A program made the translations under genes and the position numbers. A stretch of 64,000 nt of DNA from an uncultured Actinomycetes bacterium (GTDB lineage: Bacteria; Actinomycetota; Acidimicrobiia; Acidimicrobiales; Acidimicrobilacustridaceae), in the NCBI GenBank assembly GCA_937927725.1, contig CALBSE010000027.1, positions 1 through 64,000 of the forward strand, given 5' to 3'. The notes under the pieces are model-generated. The model saw only the letters and a list, made by a program, of their open reading frames with translations. It searched no databases and was not told the origin of the DNA. Shown piece after piece: positions 33,535 to 42,079 of the stretch. Positions within the stretch are counted from its first letter, which is position 1, and each line of letters opens with the position of its first letter.

Positions 33535-34505
33535 TGGACTGATCCTGATCGGGTTGGTCCAAGATCGACTGACACAGCGGTTACTCCGGTTCGTTGGGGA
33601 AGTTGGCCACCGGCTCGATCAACAAGCCGACAGAAGGCACAGATTTCAGAGGTCGTTGGGGCCCCACATGATGCACAGGCTCCGAGGCCCTCGCGGTCGA
33701 TGGATGCTTCAACTTCGAAGAACGCCGCCGCTCGATCGAGGAAGCCGAAATAAAACGAGTGCTTCGCGCCTGGCGACATAGCCTCGATCTCGTTGAGAGC
33801 ATTCTTGTAACTCAGATGCTTGTTCCCCGCCGCCATCGGACATTCATCGACGAGATAGTCGATCCCCTTCACGATGCAATAGGCAGCTGTTTCTCGCTCG
33901 GCGAGACGCACTAATGGCTTTACCTTCTTGGGAAAACCTTCACGTGCGGGAAGAACCGGAAGTTGGCGACCGAGATACTCGGTATGCCAATGCAGCGTGT
34001 TACCGAAGAGAACAGCGGCTTCGTCGTCAAGATTGTGGCCGGTGATAAGAACGTCGTACCCACCCTCAATGGCTGCCTCATCGAAGAGATGTCGCTTTGA
34101 AAGACCGCAAGCCGAACAAGGCACTCGCTTCGCCGCTCGTGAACCGTTTGGAATGTCGAAGCCGAACGTTGACGGGATGTCGACTTCAATCAAGGTGAGA
34201 TTGCGGGTTTGCGCATATGCCCTGGCGTACTCGCGAGACGTGTCGCTGTACTCGCCGATGCCAAGCCCGATGTAGAGACCATCGGCGTTGTATCCAAGGT
34301 CGATGAGAAGGTCCCAGATCGCGAGCGAATCCTTACCACCAGACACTGCAACAAGCAGTTTGTCGGTAGGCGAAAACATTTCGAATTCGTCAATTGCCTT
34401 ACGCACTTGGCGATGGCACTGCTCGATGAAGTGCTCGGCGCAGAAATTGGAATTGTGGCGGCGGATGTCGATGATCGCTGGCCCGCGACAGGTCACGCAT
34501 TTCAC
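33531..34505 (-). CDS. ttuA: tRNA 2-thiolation enzyme TtuA-like (PP-loop)
   Basis: 324 residues of the TtuA/Ncs6 group. Two zinc modules flank the enzyme: CVTCRGPAIIDIRRHNSNFC at the N-terminus and CASCGAPTTSEICAFC at the C-terminus. The PP-loop is LLVAVSGGKDSLAIWDLL; CSACGLSKRHLF and a second cysteine (DECPMAAGNKHL) match residues that hold the catalytic Fe-S cluster. Thermus TtuA converts m5U54 to m5s2U54 of tRNA using sulfur from the ubiquitin-like TtuB. The stop overlaps trmI and the start overlaps the TtuB-like gene, both as GTGA. Confidence 0.88.
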   Translation of the reverse strand: MKCVTCRGPAIIDIRRHNSNFCAEHFIEQCHRQVRKAIDEFEMFSPTDKLLVAVSGGKDSLAIWDLLIDLGYNADGLYIGLGIGEYSDTSREYARAYAQTRNLTLIEVDIPSTFGFDIPNGSRAAKRVPCSACGLSKRHLFDEAAIEGGYDVLITGHNLDDEAAVLFGNTLHWHTEYLGRQLPVLPAREGFPKKVKPLVRLAERETAAYCIVKGIDYLVDECPMAAGNKHLSYKNALNEIEAMSPGAKHSFYFGFLDRAAAFFEVEASIDREGLGACASCGAPTTSEICAFCRLVDRAGGQLPQRTGVTAVSVDLGPTRSGSVQ

Positions 34506-34708
34506 GAGGCGCCGCCTGAGATCACAGGACGAATTTCGATGCTGTCGCTATTGGACAAACTCTCATCTCCGGGCACGAGCTCTCCGTCGCGCACGACGAG
34601 CACTGCCTCACGGTTGAGATCGAGTTGGGCCAAAAGATTGATGATGGTGATCGGACCCTCGATCTCGAGGTCCCGTCGCGGATTATGGAGTCGAACCTTC
34701 ACCCGCAC
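34502..34708 (-). CDS. ttuB: Ubiquitin-fold sulfur carrier (TtuB/ThiS/MoaD-like)
   Basis: 68 residues of the beta-grasp fold: MRVKVRLHNPRRDLEIEGPI, TIINLLAQLDLNREAVLVVR, DGELVPGDESLSNSDSIEIR, PVISGGAS. The double glycine needed for thiocarboxylation is at residues 65-66 but is followed by Ala-Ser, so the last two residues must be trimmed or ligation must differ. In Thermus the equivalent TtuB supplies sulfur to TtuA and can be attached to proteins. GTGA overlap with ttuA. The activating E1-like enzyme is not in the window. Confidence 0.8.
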   Translation of the reverse strand: MRVKVRLHNPRRDLEIEGPITIINLLAQLDLNREAVLVVRDGELVPGDESLSNSDSIEIRPVISGGAS

Positions 34709-34735
34709 ATGATCGCAGGCCGGAGGGTCAAACTC

Positions 34736-35017
34736 CTAGGCGCGATTTGCTCGCCGCTGTGACTTCCGATGTGAACGCTTCTCTGCCTTACGAGTTTTAC
34801 GACGTTGACGACGAGTTGGAGCCGCAGGCGCGTTACGCAAAACGATGGTTTCGCCAACGTCAAGCCTGCTCCGATAAACGACTTTCGGCTCCGGACGAAG
34901 GGCCCATTGAAGGGCCCTGAGGGTCCATGCAGCGATACCCAAGAGGAGCCAGGGTCGGCTGCCGCCAAAAAGTCCCTTTGTGAGCGCCCGCCGCCGAACG
35001 TCAGAGAGAAGACTCAT
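34736..35017 (-). CDS. Small single-span membrane protein with basic tail
   Basis: 93 residues. One membrane helix (PWLLLGIAAWTLRALQWALR), then a cytoplasmic tail of extreme basicity (PTRRQRRKTRKAEKRSHRKS). No family recognised. It follows the next upstream gene with an ATGA overlap and lies 27 bases before the TtuB-like gene, so it belongs to a leftward run of small membrane proteins and tRNA-thiolation genes. Confidence 0.65.
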   Translation of the reverse strand: MSLLSDVRRRALTKGLFGGSRPWLLLGIAAWTLRALQWALRPEPKVVYRSRLDVGETIVLRNAPAAPTRRQRRKTRKAEKRSHRKSQRRANRA

Positions 35018-35223
35018 ACGCGGCGAATCTCAACAAAGGTCCGGCGCTTCCGGCCGCGCCGGCTGCCCAAGGCAAAGGCAACGACGACGAGTGTGACAGC
35101 AACTGCGGCAACAGCAATTGTCGTGTAGCTCCGAGCCTCAGATTCGACGCCCTCGACTTCGGTTTGAATATCGCGAAAGCGCTGCTCAATGTGATCACGG
35201 GTGATTGGACCGCTGGTGCTCAT
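35014..35223 (-). CDS. Small single-span membrane protein
   Basis: 69 residues. A short charged helical N-terminus (DHIEQRFRDIQTEVEGVES), one transmembrane helix (YTTIAVAAVAVTLVVVAFAL) and a basic stub (GSRRGRKRRTFVEIRRV). Unknown function. The start overlaps the stop of the DUF1469-like gene (ATGA), and its stop overlaps the next gene (ATGA). Confidence 0.68.
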   Translation of the reverse strand: MSTSGPITRDHIEQRFRDIQTEVEGVESEARSYTTIAVAAVAVTLVVVAFALGSRRGRKRRTFVEIRRV

Positions 35224-35567
35224 CGGTTTCCTCCCGGAAGTGCACTCGTCGGTTGCGTGCCAACGCCACCCTTACCGATACGAGAGATGGCGAGTGCAAC
35301 CAGGCCGCCCAGCACAACAGCAACTATCAGGTACGGCACCCACGACCAGAACCCGACAAAAACATCACCAGTCTGGGTTTGCAATGCTCGCAAACCAGAG
35401 AGACCGAGCAAGAAGACTCCGAGGGTGACGACAACCATCCCTCCAACGCCAAACGCCAAGTAGCGGCCGATGTTTCGAAGCGGATCAATTGTCTCCTGGC
35501 GGGCATAGGCCACGAGGAGATCCCAGAGGTCCTGCACGATCTCAGAAATGGATTTTGAGGAAGCCAC
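35220..35567 (-). CDS. DUF1469/phage-holin-like membrane protein
   Basis: 115 residues. N-terminal amphipathic helix (SISEIVQDLWDLLVAYARQE) then two membrane spans (FGVGGMVVVTLGVFLLGLSG and WVPYLIVAVVLGGLVALAIS). The pattern fits the actinobacterial phage-holin-superfamily III (DUF1469) type, which is not phage-derived and has unknown membrane function. First gene of a run of three overlapping membrane-protein genes that leads into ttuB-ttuA-trmI. Confidence 0.7.
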   Translation of the reverse strand: MASSKSISEIVQDLWDLLVAYARQETIDPLRNIGRYLAFGVGGMVVVTLGVFLLGLSGLRALQTQTGDVFVGFWSWVPYLIVAVVLGGLVALAISRIGKGGVGTQPTSALPGGNR

Positions 35568-35695
35568 AGTTGATCCTGATCCTTGGGTGTCTTTGGTCGG
35601 AAGGGTCGAGAGCCCTCCGACTCAGCAAGGGTAGGAGTATCCCACTCAATTCACGCATCCGGAAGACGCCAGCAGCTTGACCGCCGACGGCCGAC

Positions 35696-36355
35696 TCATT
35701 CTTCAGGGTTGGTGCCGTCATTTAGGGCATTGATCGCATCGACAATCGCCGACTGTTCGGCGAGCGAGTCCAGGAGGCCGGTGAGGCGAGCATCTGGGTC
35801 AGGCGCTTTCAAGGCTGCGAGCCGGTCGAGCGGCCCGAGGGGCGAGAGGGCGGTGAGTTGAAAGGAAGCGATGGAAAGGTCGGCATCGAGTTCCGGTTGC
35901 GAGTGGTCGGCAGTCCGGTCGACACCTAGACGTTCCATGAGACTCATCGTCGCCTCGAGAGTTTGGTCTGCGAGACCTTCGGTCTTCGATGATGTCGCTC
36001 CATCAGGCCATGCCTCCGCCCGGCATCGCGGGAACGGGTCGTCTGGCAACCATTCGACGACCCGGAGTCGCTCGACACCAACTCCCAAAACTGCCCATCG
36101 ACCATCGGGTGCCTCTTCGGCCTGAACAATTCGAAGGAGCGCGCCGACATTGCTCCGTTGGTCTCCCCCACCAACTTCGCTCCCTCGTTCAATCAGCACA
36201 GATCCGAACAGTCGATCTTCGGTCAAGCAGGTCATGATCAACGCCCGATATCTCGGCTCAAATATCTGGAGAGGAAGCCCGACACCAGGAAGCGCGACGG
36301 AGCCGAGAGGAAACATTGGCAACTCGCGCGACCATCCTGAACTGATTGCGCTCAT
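35696..36355 (-). CDS. Lon N-terminal-domain (substrate-binding) protein
   Basis: 219 residues. The N-terminal part (LPMFPLGSVALPGVGLPLQI, FEPRYRALIMTCLTEDRLFG) is the Lon substrate-binding domain without the AAA or protease parts. Such stand-alone proteins bind misfolded or partner proteins; the cellular role is unknown. The start overlaps the dacB stop as ATGA; it is the last gene of the five-gene leftward TetR-ACD-dacB unit. Confidence 0.88.
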   Translation of the reverse strand: MSAISSGWSRELPMFPLGSVALPGVGLPLQIFEPRYRALIMTCLTEDRLFGSVLIERGSEVGGGDQRSNVGALLRIVQAEEAPDGRWAVLGVGVERLRVVEWLPDDPFPRCRAEAWPDGATSSKTEGLADQTLEATMSLMERLGVDRTADHSQPELDADLSIASFQLTALSPLGPLDRLAALKAPDPDARLTGLLDSLAEQSAIVDAINALNDGTNPEE

Positions 36356-37755
36356 TTAATTGGAAGCGGTCCGAGCAGATTGATCCGAGGACCTTTCGCA
36401 TAGGCCATCAAGCGATCGGTAAATCCGTCGGCAACTCCAGTCGTCCGGATGTCCGTGCCGTTATGGATAAATGCAAACGTCAGCGTGTTTCCCTGAGGCG
36501 TATCAGCGAAACCTGCGAGAGCATTCACGCCGTTCAACGTGCCGGTTTTGGCTCGAACTCGACCCGTCGACGCGGTTGAAGCCATGCGCTTACGTAGCGT
36601 CCCCGTTCGACCGCCGACAGGAAGCGCTGCCGAAAGATCGCCATTCTTGGAAACAGCAGCAACCAAGGCGAGATCGAGAGCGCACGTCATTCGATCGCTT
36701 GTGTCGAGCCCTGATCCGTCGACCATGACCAGTCCGTTGAGATCGAAACCTTGACGAGTGAGCGACTCTTTCACCGCGTCGGTTCCTGCCGACGTGGTCC
36801 CCTGCCCTTTCGCCTGAAGTCCAATTTCTTTCAGTACGATTTCTGCGGTGGTGTTGTCGGAATTGGTGATCATTTCCGAAAGAACCTTGGTCACGGGCAC
36901 TGATTCAAACGAGGCGAGGTCCTTGGCGTCGGAAGGGGCGCGTCCTGTTGTTGCCCCGCCGCCAACTTTGATTCCTCGGGTGGTGAGAACTGTGCGAAGC
37001 GTCTGCGCGAACAACAGAGGCGAATCCCCTGCTTTGCGGTTCGTGGTCGCGTCGTTCGGTGTGTCCGCGTATCCCGTAGAGCCGTCGTTCACCAAAAGAG
37101 CGGAGAGTGGCGCGACCGTTCCGCCGACTTGGTATCGCGTTGGCCAAGTGGGAATCCATCGGACCGAGTCGTACCGCGAATCGTCGCCGATGATTCCCCC
37201 GGTGATCTCCTTTACGCCAGCATCTTTCAGCGTGTCGGCAAGAGCAGTGAAGTCCTCAAAAAACTGGTCAGGATCGTCGAAGACTGTCTTGTATCCCGAG
37301 GTTGTAAGTAATGGATCTCCGCCGCCGACGACGTAGAGGTCACCGTCGACGACTCCGTTTTTCGGCTGCTTCGTCGAGACGAACCGCGTCGTAAACGTGG
37401 CATCGGGACCGAGGACATCGAGAGCAGCCAGGGCAGTGGCCAACTTCATGGTCGACGCTGGTGCGAGAGCATCTTGCGGGGAATGCGCAAAAATTGTCCG
37501 GCCATCTTGCTGGACAAGAACACAGGTCGAACCAACAACCTTGTTCAAGTACTGCTCCAGTGAGGTGGTGATTTCCGGGTCGGCAGTCCCAGCCTGAAGT
37601 GCACCTGGGAACCTTCGGGCCGAAAGTATCGGCGTCGCTGGTGTCGATGATGAAACGTCTGCGACCTCTTTGGGGGCAGCCATTGTCGGAGACGCCGAGA
37701 CGAACAGCACGGAAACGACAGCGACGACAATTACGGCGAGGTGACGATTCGACAT
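36352..37755 (-). CDS. dacB: D-alanyl-D-alanine carboxypeptidase/endopeptidase (S13, PBP4 family)
   Basis: 467 residues with a signal peptide (MSNRHLAVIVVAVVSVLFVS, cleavage near ...PTMA). The penicillin-binding motifs are in order: SxxK in APASTMKLATALA, SxN in NSDNTTAEIVLKEIG, and KTG in VRAKTGTLNG. The class C large insert is present between SxxK and SxN. It trims or cuts peptidoglycan peptides outside the membrane. ATG 37755 is used because it gives the signal peptide and overlaps the previous stop as TGATG. Confidence 0.94.
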   Translation of the reverse strand: MSNRHLAVIVVAVVSVLFVSASPTMAAPKEVADVSSSTPATPILSARRFPGALQAGTADPEITTSLEQYLNKVVGSTCVLVQQDGRTIFAHSPQDALAPASTMKLATALAALDVLGPDATFTTRFVSTKQPKNGVVDGDLYVVGGGDPLLTTSGYKTVFDDPDQFFEDFTALADTLKDAGVKEITGGIIGDDSRYDSVRWIPTWPTRYQVGGTVAPLSALLVNDGSTGYADTPNDATTNRKAGDSPLLFAQTLRTVLTTRGIKVGGGATTGRAPSDAKDLASFESVPVTKVLSEMITNSDNTTAEIVLKEIGLQAKGQGTTSAGTDAVKESLTRQGFDLNGLVMVDGSGLDTSDRMTCALDLALVAAVSKNGDLSAALPVGGRTGTLRKRMASTASTGRVRAKTGTLNGVNALAGFADTPQGNTLTFAFIHNGTDIRTTGVADGFTDRLMAYAKGPRINLLGPLPIK

Positions 37756-39239
37756 CAGTTTGAGACAGGTACTTCTGTTGCAAACGATGCCAACCATCGT
37801 TCACGCTCGTACAGAAACGAAAGCGCCTTGACCGCGCGCTCGGCCGAAGGGAAGCAATAGCGGTCGGCTTCACGCACTGCTGTTACGGCTGCGTTCGTTG
37901 GGTCAGCAATCGCCAATTCTGAGGCGATGAGCACTGGTTTGCGAGCTGCAACGGAGGCAGCGACAGCTACCTCGACATAACGAGAATCTTGTCGATCGTG
38001 AAAGGCGACGATTCTCTCGAGCCCATGCTCAGGATAAAAGGGACCCTCGCGTTCAAGTCGACCTTGGTTGGATTGAATGCCCATTCCAAGGACAAGCGTT
38101 GCATCGATATCGGGATGGCCTACGACCGCGTCGAGCACCGCCGGCACAGTGTCTTTGGTTTCGCCGCCGGCAAGATCGATCGGATTGTTCCGACTCCATC
38201 GAGGAGGTAGTAGCCCATCGAGTGTCGTGCGCAGATCGTCGGGAAGTTCGACAAGATCAAGAGATGTAGTTGCGGTGGCATCGGCGGCGAGCACGCCCCA
38301 TCCTCCCACGGTGGTCACGATTGCTAACCGCGGCCCAGTCGGGATGGGAAGAGTGGCGAACGCAGCGGCGATATCGAATGCTTCGGACACGGAAGCTGCA
38401 CGGGCGGCACCGACCTGACGGCACATTCCGTCGAAAACCCGATCGTCGGTGGCAAGCGATCCAGTATGACTCGCTGCGGCTTTGGCCCCTGAACCCGAGG
38501 CGCCGCCTTTCACGATGACCACAGGCATGCGACGGCACACCGCTTCGAGACGATCGGCAAATTCACGACCGTCGGTTACGCCTTCGAGGTACACGAGACC
38601 AACAGAGGTTTCTGGGTCTTCGGCGTAGTACTCGAGCATGTCGATGACACCAACCTGCGCCGCATTGCCGACGGAGATCGCCCGACTAACGCCCACGCCA
38701 CTCTGCCGCGACAAGTTCATAAACGACGAGACGAAATTGCCGGACTGACTTGCGATACCGATTCGTCCCGGAGGTGGATACGGAGCAACAATCTGGGCAC
38801 ACAAGTGCGACGGCGTCGACACCAAGCCTTGTCCGTTAGGGCCGATGAGAAGTAGATCGAGTTCATCGGCGAGCGCGACGAGTTCAGCTTGTCGATGCTT
38901 TCCTTCGTCGCCGGACTCTGCGTAACCAGCGGAGGCGATGAATGCGGCGCGAATACCCTTTGCAGCTGCTTGGCGGAGCAAGTCAGGATTCGAGATAGCC
39001 GGCGTACACACGAACATGAGGTCGGCGACGCCATCGGGAATCTCCGTGAGATCCGCAAAAGTTGGTCGACCCAAGACCTCGGCTCGCTCACGATTCGTGG
39101 CAAAAACGTCTCCGGCGTAGCCGCAAGACAGAATGTTGTGCAGCGCGACGAAACCAAATTTTCCAGGATGGGTGGAGGCACCTGCCACAACTATTGCCCG
39201 AGGATCAAAGAGCGCTTTGAAATGATCGGTGCTGATCAC
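37755..39239 (-). CDS. ADP-forming acyl-CoA synthetase, alpha-like subunit
   Basis: 494 residues. CoA-binding Rossmann domain (FDPRAIVVAGASTHPGKFGF), succinyl-CoA synthetase-like part (LDLLLIGPNGQGLVSTPSHL, GIASQSGNFVSSFM), and the active-site His in GAKAAASHTGSLATDDRVF. Together with the ATP-grasp subunit encoded just upstream it makes an ACD-type ligase that couples an acyl-CoA to ATP formation or acid activation; the acid is unknown. The GTG start overlaps the beta stop as GTGA. Confidence 0.9.
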   Translation of the reverse strand: MISTDHFKALFDPRAIVVAGASTHPGKFGFVALHNILSCGYAGDVFATNRERAEVLGRPTFADLTEIPDGVADLMFVCTPAISNPDLLRQAAAKGIRAAFIASAGYAESGDEGKHRQAELVALADELDLLLIGPNGQGLVSTPSHLCAQIVAPYPPPGRIGIASQSGNFVSSFMNLSRQSGVGVSRAISVGNAAQVGVIDMLEYYAEDPETSVGLVYLEGVTDGREFADRLEAVCRRMPVVIVKGGASGSGAKAAASHTGSLATDDRVFDGMCRQVGAARAASVSEAFDIAAAFATLPIPTGPRLAIVTTVGGWGVLAADATATTSLDLVELPDDLRTTLDGLLPPRWSRNNPIDLAGGETKDTVPAVLDAVVGHPDIDATLVLGMGIQSNQGRLEREGPFYPEHGLERIVAFHDRQDSRYVEVAVAASVAARKPVLIASELAIADPTNAAVTAVREADRYCFPSAERAVKALSFLYERERWLASFATEVPVSN

Positions 39240-39898
39240 GACGTCTCTCCGGACTGATCGATCTCGACGAGGGCATCGAGTGCGACGGGGAACCCGTCAA
39301 CGATCATGACCGGGTTGAGATCAATCGAAACCAATCCTTCGATCTCGCTCGACGCAGTCGAAAGTGCGCACAACAAATCGGCGAGTGCATCAAGATCTAC
39401 TGCCGACTCACCACGAAATTCACCCAGCAGTGACTGGCTTCGAAGTGACGCCAACATGTCGTAGGCGTCGTGACGCCGAAGTGGAGCGAGCCGAACGGTG
39501 ACATCGGCAATTGCTTCGGCGAGTACTCCCCCGAGACCGAAAACGACTGTCGACCCGAAAAGAGGGTCGACAGAAATGCCGGCAATGAATTCGCGGAGTC
39601 CGTTCGCCATCGGAGCAATCAGCACGCCAGTTGCGTTGTCTTCTGGACGCGCCGCCTGAAGCAATTCCTGACACGAATTACGGACGGCATCAGGACCTTT
39701 GACCCCGAGATGCACCAATCCCCGCTCCGATTTGTGAGCGATATTCGCTCCGCAGAGCTTTAACGCCATTGGAGAATTGGACCGACTCGCGAACGCCAGC
39801 GCCTCATCCGAACTAGTGACGAGAGCCTCGGGCAGGAATGGCACTCCAAACTTTGAAAGTAACGCCTTCGAATCCGATTCGGAAAGGGTTGTCGTCAT
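39236..39898 (-). CDS. ADP-forming acyl-CoA synthetase, ATP-grasp beta subunit
   Basis: 220 residues, the ATP-grasp half: LLSKFGVPFLPEALVTSSDE, MALKLCGANIAHKSERGLVH (ATP-binding Lys and the phosphate loop), VFGLGGVLAEAIADVTVRLA and GLVSIDLNPVMIVDGFPVAL. Completes the alpha subunit next door. ATGA overlap with the upstream TetR regulator gene, so the regulator, both subunits and dacB form one transcript. Confidence 0.9.
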   Translation of the reverse strand: MTTTLSESDSKALLSKFGVPFLPEALVTSSDEALAFASRSNSPMALKLCGANIAHKSERGLVHLGVKGPDAVRNSCQELLQAARPEDNATGVLIAPMANGLREFIAGISVDPLFGSTVVFGLGGVLAEAIADVTVRLAPLRRHDAYDMLASLRSQSLLGEFRGESAVDLDALADLLCALSTASSEIEGLVSIDLNPVMIVDGFPVALDALVEIDQSGETS

Positions 39899-40506
39899 GG
39901 TTCAAGTGCCGCCCGGAAGAATGATCGAAGGTGTTCGAGTCGCTGTTCGAGGGCATCGAGAGCAAGTGGGTCTCGATCGAGAAGACCTTCGATGAATGGA
40001 AGATCACTGAAATAACTCAGCAGGGCGCCGTAGCCGGTGAGCATCAGCTGTTCAGCGTCGAACCGTCGGAACGTACCTGCTTCCATTTCAACCGTGAAGT
40101 ACGCGACCGCTTTTTCGAAGAGCGGACGCAGTGCGACACCGAGGTCGACACCGAGCCTCCGTCCACCATCAAGGGCTTCTCTACGAACGATTCGGACGAA
40201 TTCAGAGTTCTCCATAAAAAAGGTGAACCCAGCGGTGAGCACAAGGTCGACCTTCTCCCAACCTTGGACCGGAGAATCGGTGGCGGTATCGACCTGGATA
40301 ATCCAACCCGCCAATGCCCGATCGAAGACCTCTTTGTAAATGGCTTCCTTCGAAGGGAAATGGTGAAGAACACTCGAGCGACGAATACCAACTGCACCTG
40401 CGATGTCGTTGAGAGACGTTCCGTCGAAACCATTCTCAGCGAAACAGAGCTCTGCCTCGATGAGGATTACCTCACGAGTAGGAGTCACACCTTCCCCAAC
40501 GGCCAT
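39895..40506 (-). CDS. TetR family transcriptional regulator
   Basis: 203 residues. N-terminal helix-turn-helix: ILIEAELCFAENGFDGTSLN, DIAGAVGIRRSSVLHHFPSK, EAIYKEVFDRALAGW. The C-terminal ligand domain is family-variable. As first gene of the ACD-dacB operon it probably represses that operon, and the 59-base gap to the divergent gene at 40566 would hold its operator, though no clear dyad was seen there. The effector might be an acyl-CoA (inference). Confidence 0.88.
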   Translation of the reverse strand: MAVGEGVTPTREVILIEAELCFAENGFDGTSLNDIAGAVGIRRSSVLHHFPSKEAIYKEVFDRALAGWIIQVDTATDSPVQGWEKVDLVLTAGFTFFMENSEFVRIVRREALDGGRRLGVDLGVALRPLFEKAVAYFTVEMEAGTFRRFDAEQLMLTGYGALLSYFSDLPFIEGLLDRDPLALDALEQRLEHLRSFFRAALEP

Positions 40507-40565
40507 CGGGCAAGGCTAGCGGTGGGCTGTTCGACGAGCAGGCGACTCCGATTACCTTCTCTGCT

Positions 40566-40952
40566 ATGGAGATTCTCTCGGCACTTTTCATCGAAGGCAT
40601 CGATACCCGGCAGGTGGCTGGCCCATCCACCCGCATCGACATCACTGGCGTTCAGTTCTCCGCCATCGCACCCAACCCGGTACCGGCCACGATCGAACCC
40701 CATTTGTGCGTGATCGTGCATTGCCCTCTCGGATCACGAGACACCGGTGCACTTGAGGTCACCTATTTGAGGGGCGACGAGCAGATTGCTCGGAATGTTC
40801 AACCCCTGCAGGTGGAACCAGGCAAGTTCAACTATCGGCTCGTCCGCGCCGAACTGACGTTTGAAGACTACGGAACGATCGAGGCGCATTGCCGCGTTGA
40901 CCTAGGACCGGTCACCGTCGTTCCATTTACGCTGTTGCCGCCCGTCGCCTGA
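40566..40952 (+). CDS. Beta-rich hypothetical protein
   Basis: 128 residues with alternating beta-strand segments (MEILSALFIEGIDTRQVAGP, RIDITGVQFSAIAPNPVPAT, TFEDYGTIEAHCRVDLGPVT) and a central HLCVIVHCPLGSRDTGALEV. Resembles small conserved beta-sandwich proteins annotated as DUF6941; I cannot assign a function. Its stop overlaps the FIST gene start (TGATG), so the two are co-translated. Divergent from the TetR gene. Confidence 0.65.
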   Translation: MEILSALFIEGIDTRQVAGPSTRIDITGVQFSAIAPNPVPATIEPHLCVIVHCPLGSRDTGALEVTYLRGDEQIARNVQPLQVEPGKFNYRLVRAELTFEDYGTIEAHCRVDLGPVTVVPFTLLPPVA

Positions 40953-42070
40953 TGCGAAGCGCTGCTGCGCTCTCGACCCATCCGATCGCGTCACATGCAA
41001 CTGGCGATGTCATCGCCGACATTCTTGACCTCGGAGATGGACTTCCCGACCTAGCGATCGTTTTCGCAACCTCAGCATTTAGCGGAGCCGCGGAAGACAT
41101 TCTCCGAACCGTGAAGACGATCTTGCAGCCGACGAGGCTCTTGTTCGTTGCATCTTCGGGAGTCCTCGGCGCAGGATCGGAGGTCTCGTCGGGAGCCGCT
41201 CTCAGCCTCTGGACCTTTTGGTCTGAATCGGTTGAAGAAGTCGTGACATTTGTGCGCCTTGACGAAGGTGTTGATGCTCTCGACTATTTCTCGACCCGAC
41301 TGCTCGCCAACGCGGCAACACTCATCGTTCTCGGTGATCCATCCCTGCCAATGGTGACGCAAACCGTCGATTCTCTGTGCGAACTGAGCATTACAAAGAA
41401 CATCTCAGGTGGCCTGCTCACGGGATCAAGCGGCGCACCACTCCTTCGCGACGGCAACTCGGAGACCTACGGCTGTGTTGCCATTGCTCTCGACACTTCA
41501 GACGCTCAGGCCACTCTTGCGCATCGGTCCTCATCCATCAGCAGAACGATGACCGTCACCCGTTCGGTCGGGTCGATGGTTTGCGAAGTCGACGGAGCAG
41601 TGGCCCTTGATGTCGCCTACGACGCTCTCTCGCAGGTCCCGTCTGAAGAGCGCAGCCGCACTGCAACTCGACTTGCACTGGCGGTCCACGATTCAGACTC
41701 CGCGACGGTCATCGATGTCCACGAAGTCTTGGGAGCAGACCGTGAAAGCGGTGCGCTTGCCATAGCTGCGGTCCTGCCCGCCGGCACTGTCGTTTCGTTC
41801 CACCGAATCGAGGGCTCCGACTCCTTCGCTGGACTCGATGCCGCCCTCGGTGGACCCACAGCAGCCGGTGCGCTTCTCTTTACCTGTCTAACCGTCGATC
41901 CGGAGGCGGACCGCGAAGGAGTGAGCGACCTCGGGCCACTCACGGAGTCACTCGGAACTGCTGCCTATGCAGGAGTCCACGTCGCAACAGCGATCGGACC
42001 GGGATCAAGCGGACCCGGACTGTCAGCTGCTCCCCTGTCAGCAGTCATCTTCGGACGTCGCCACCACTAA
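40952..42070 (+). CDS. FIST-domain protein
   Basis: 372 residues. N-terminal FIST-like region (DLAIVFATSAFSGAAEDILR, TRLLFVASSGVLGAGSEVSS), then a FIST C-terminal part with SGGLLTGSSGAPLLRDG and GALLFTCLTVDPEADREGV, where the family normally has a short Cys/Asn-containing motif. FIST domains are proposed ligand sensors for amino acids or similar in signalling proteins; here it stands alone with no kinase domain. It leads into tkt with a 9-base gap, so it is probably co-transcribed. Confidence 0.82.
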   Translation: MRSAAALSTHPIASHATGDVIADILDLGDGLPDLAIVFATSAFSGAAEDILRTVKTILQPTRLLFVASSGVLGAGSEVSSGAALSLWTFWSESVEEVVTFVRLDEGVDALDYFSTRLLANAATLIVLGDPSLPMVTQTVDSLCELSITKNISGGLLTGSSGAPLLRDGNSETYGCVAIALDTSDAQATLAHRSSSISRTMTVTRSVGSMVCEVDGAVALDVAYDALSQVPSEERSRTATRLALAVHDSDSATVIDVHEVLGADRESGALAIAAVLPAGTVVSFHRIEGSDSFAGLDAALGGPTAAGALLFTCLTVDPEADREGVSDLGPLTESLGTAAYAGVHVATAIGPGSSGPGLSAAPLSAVIFGRRHH

Positions 42071-42079
42071 GGTGCGGCC

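Noticed and set aside
35220..35567. Holin-like gene as evidence of a prophage
   Set aside because: The DUF1469 type is a normal chromosomal actinobacterial membrane protein, and no other phage genes are nearby.
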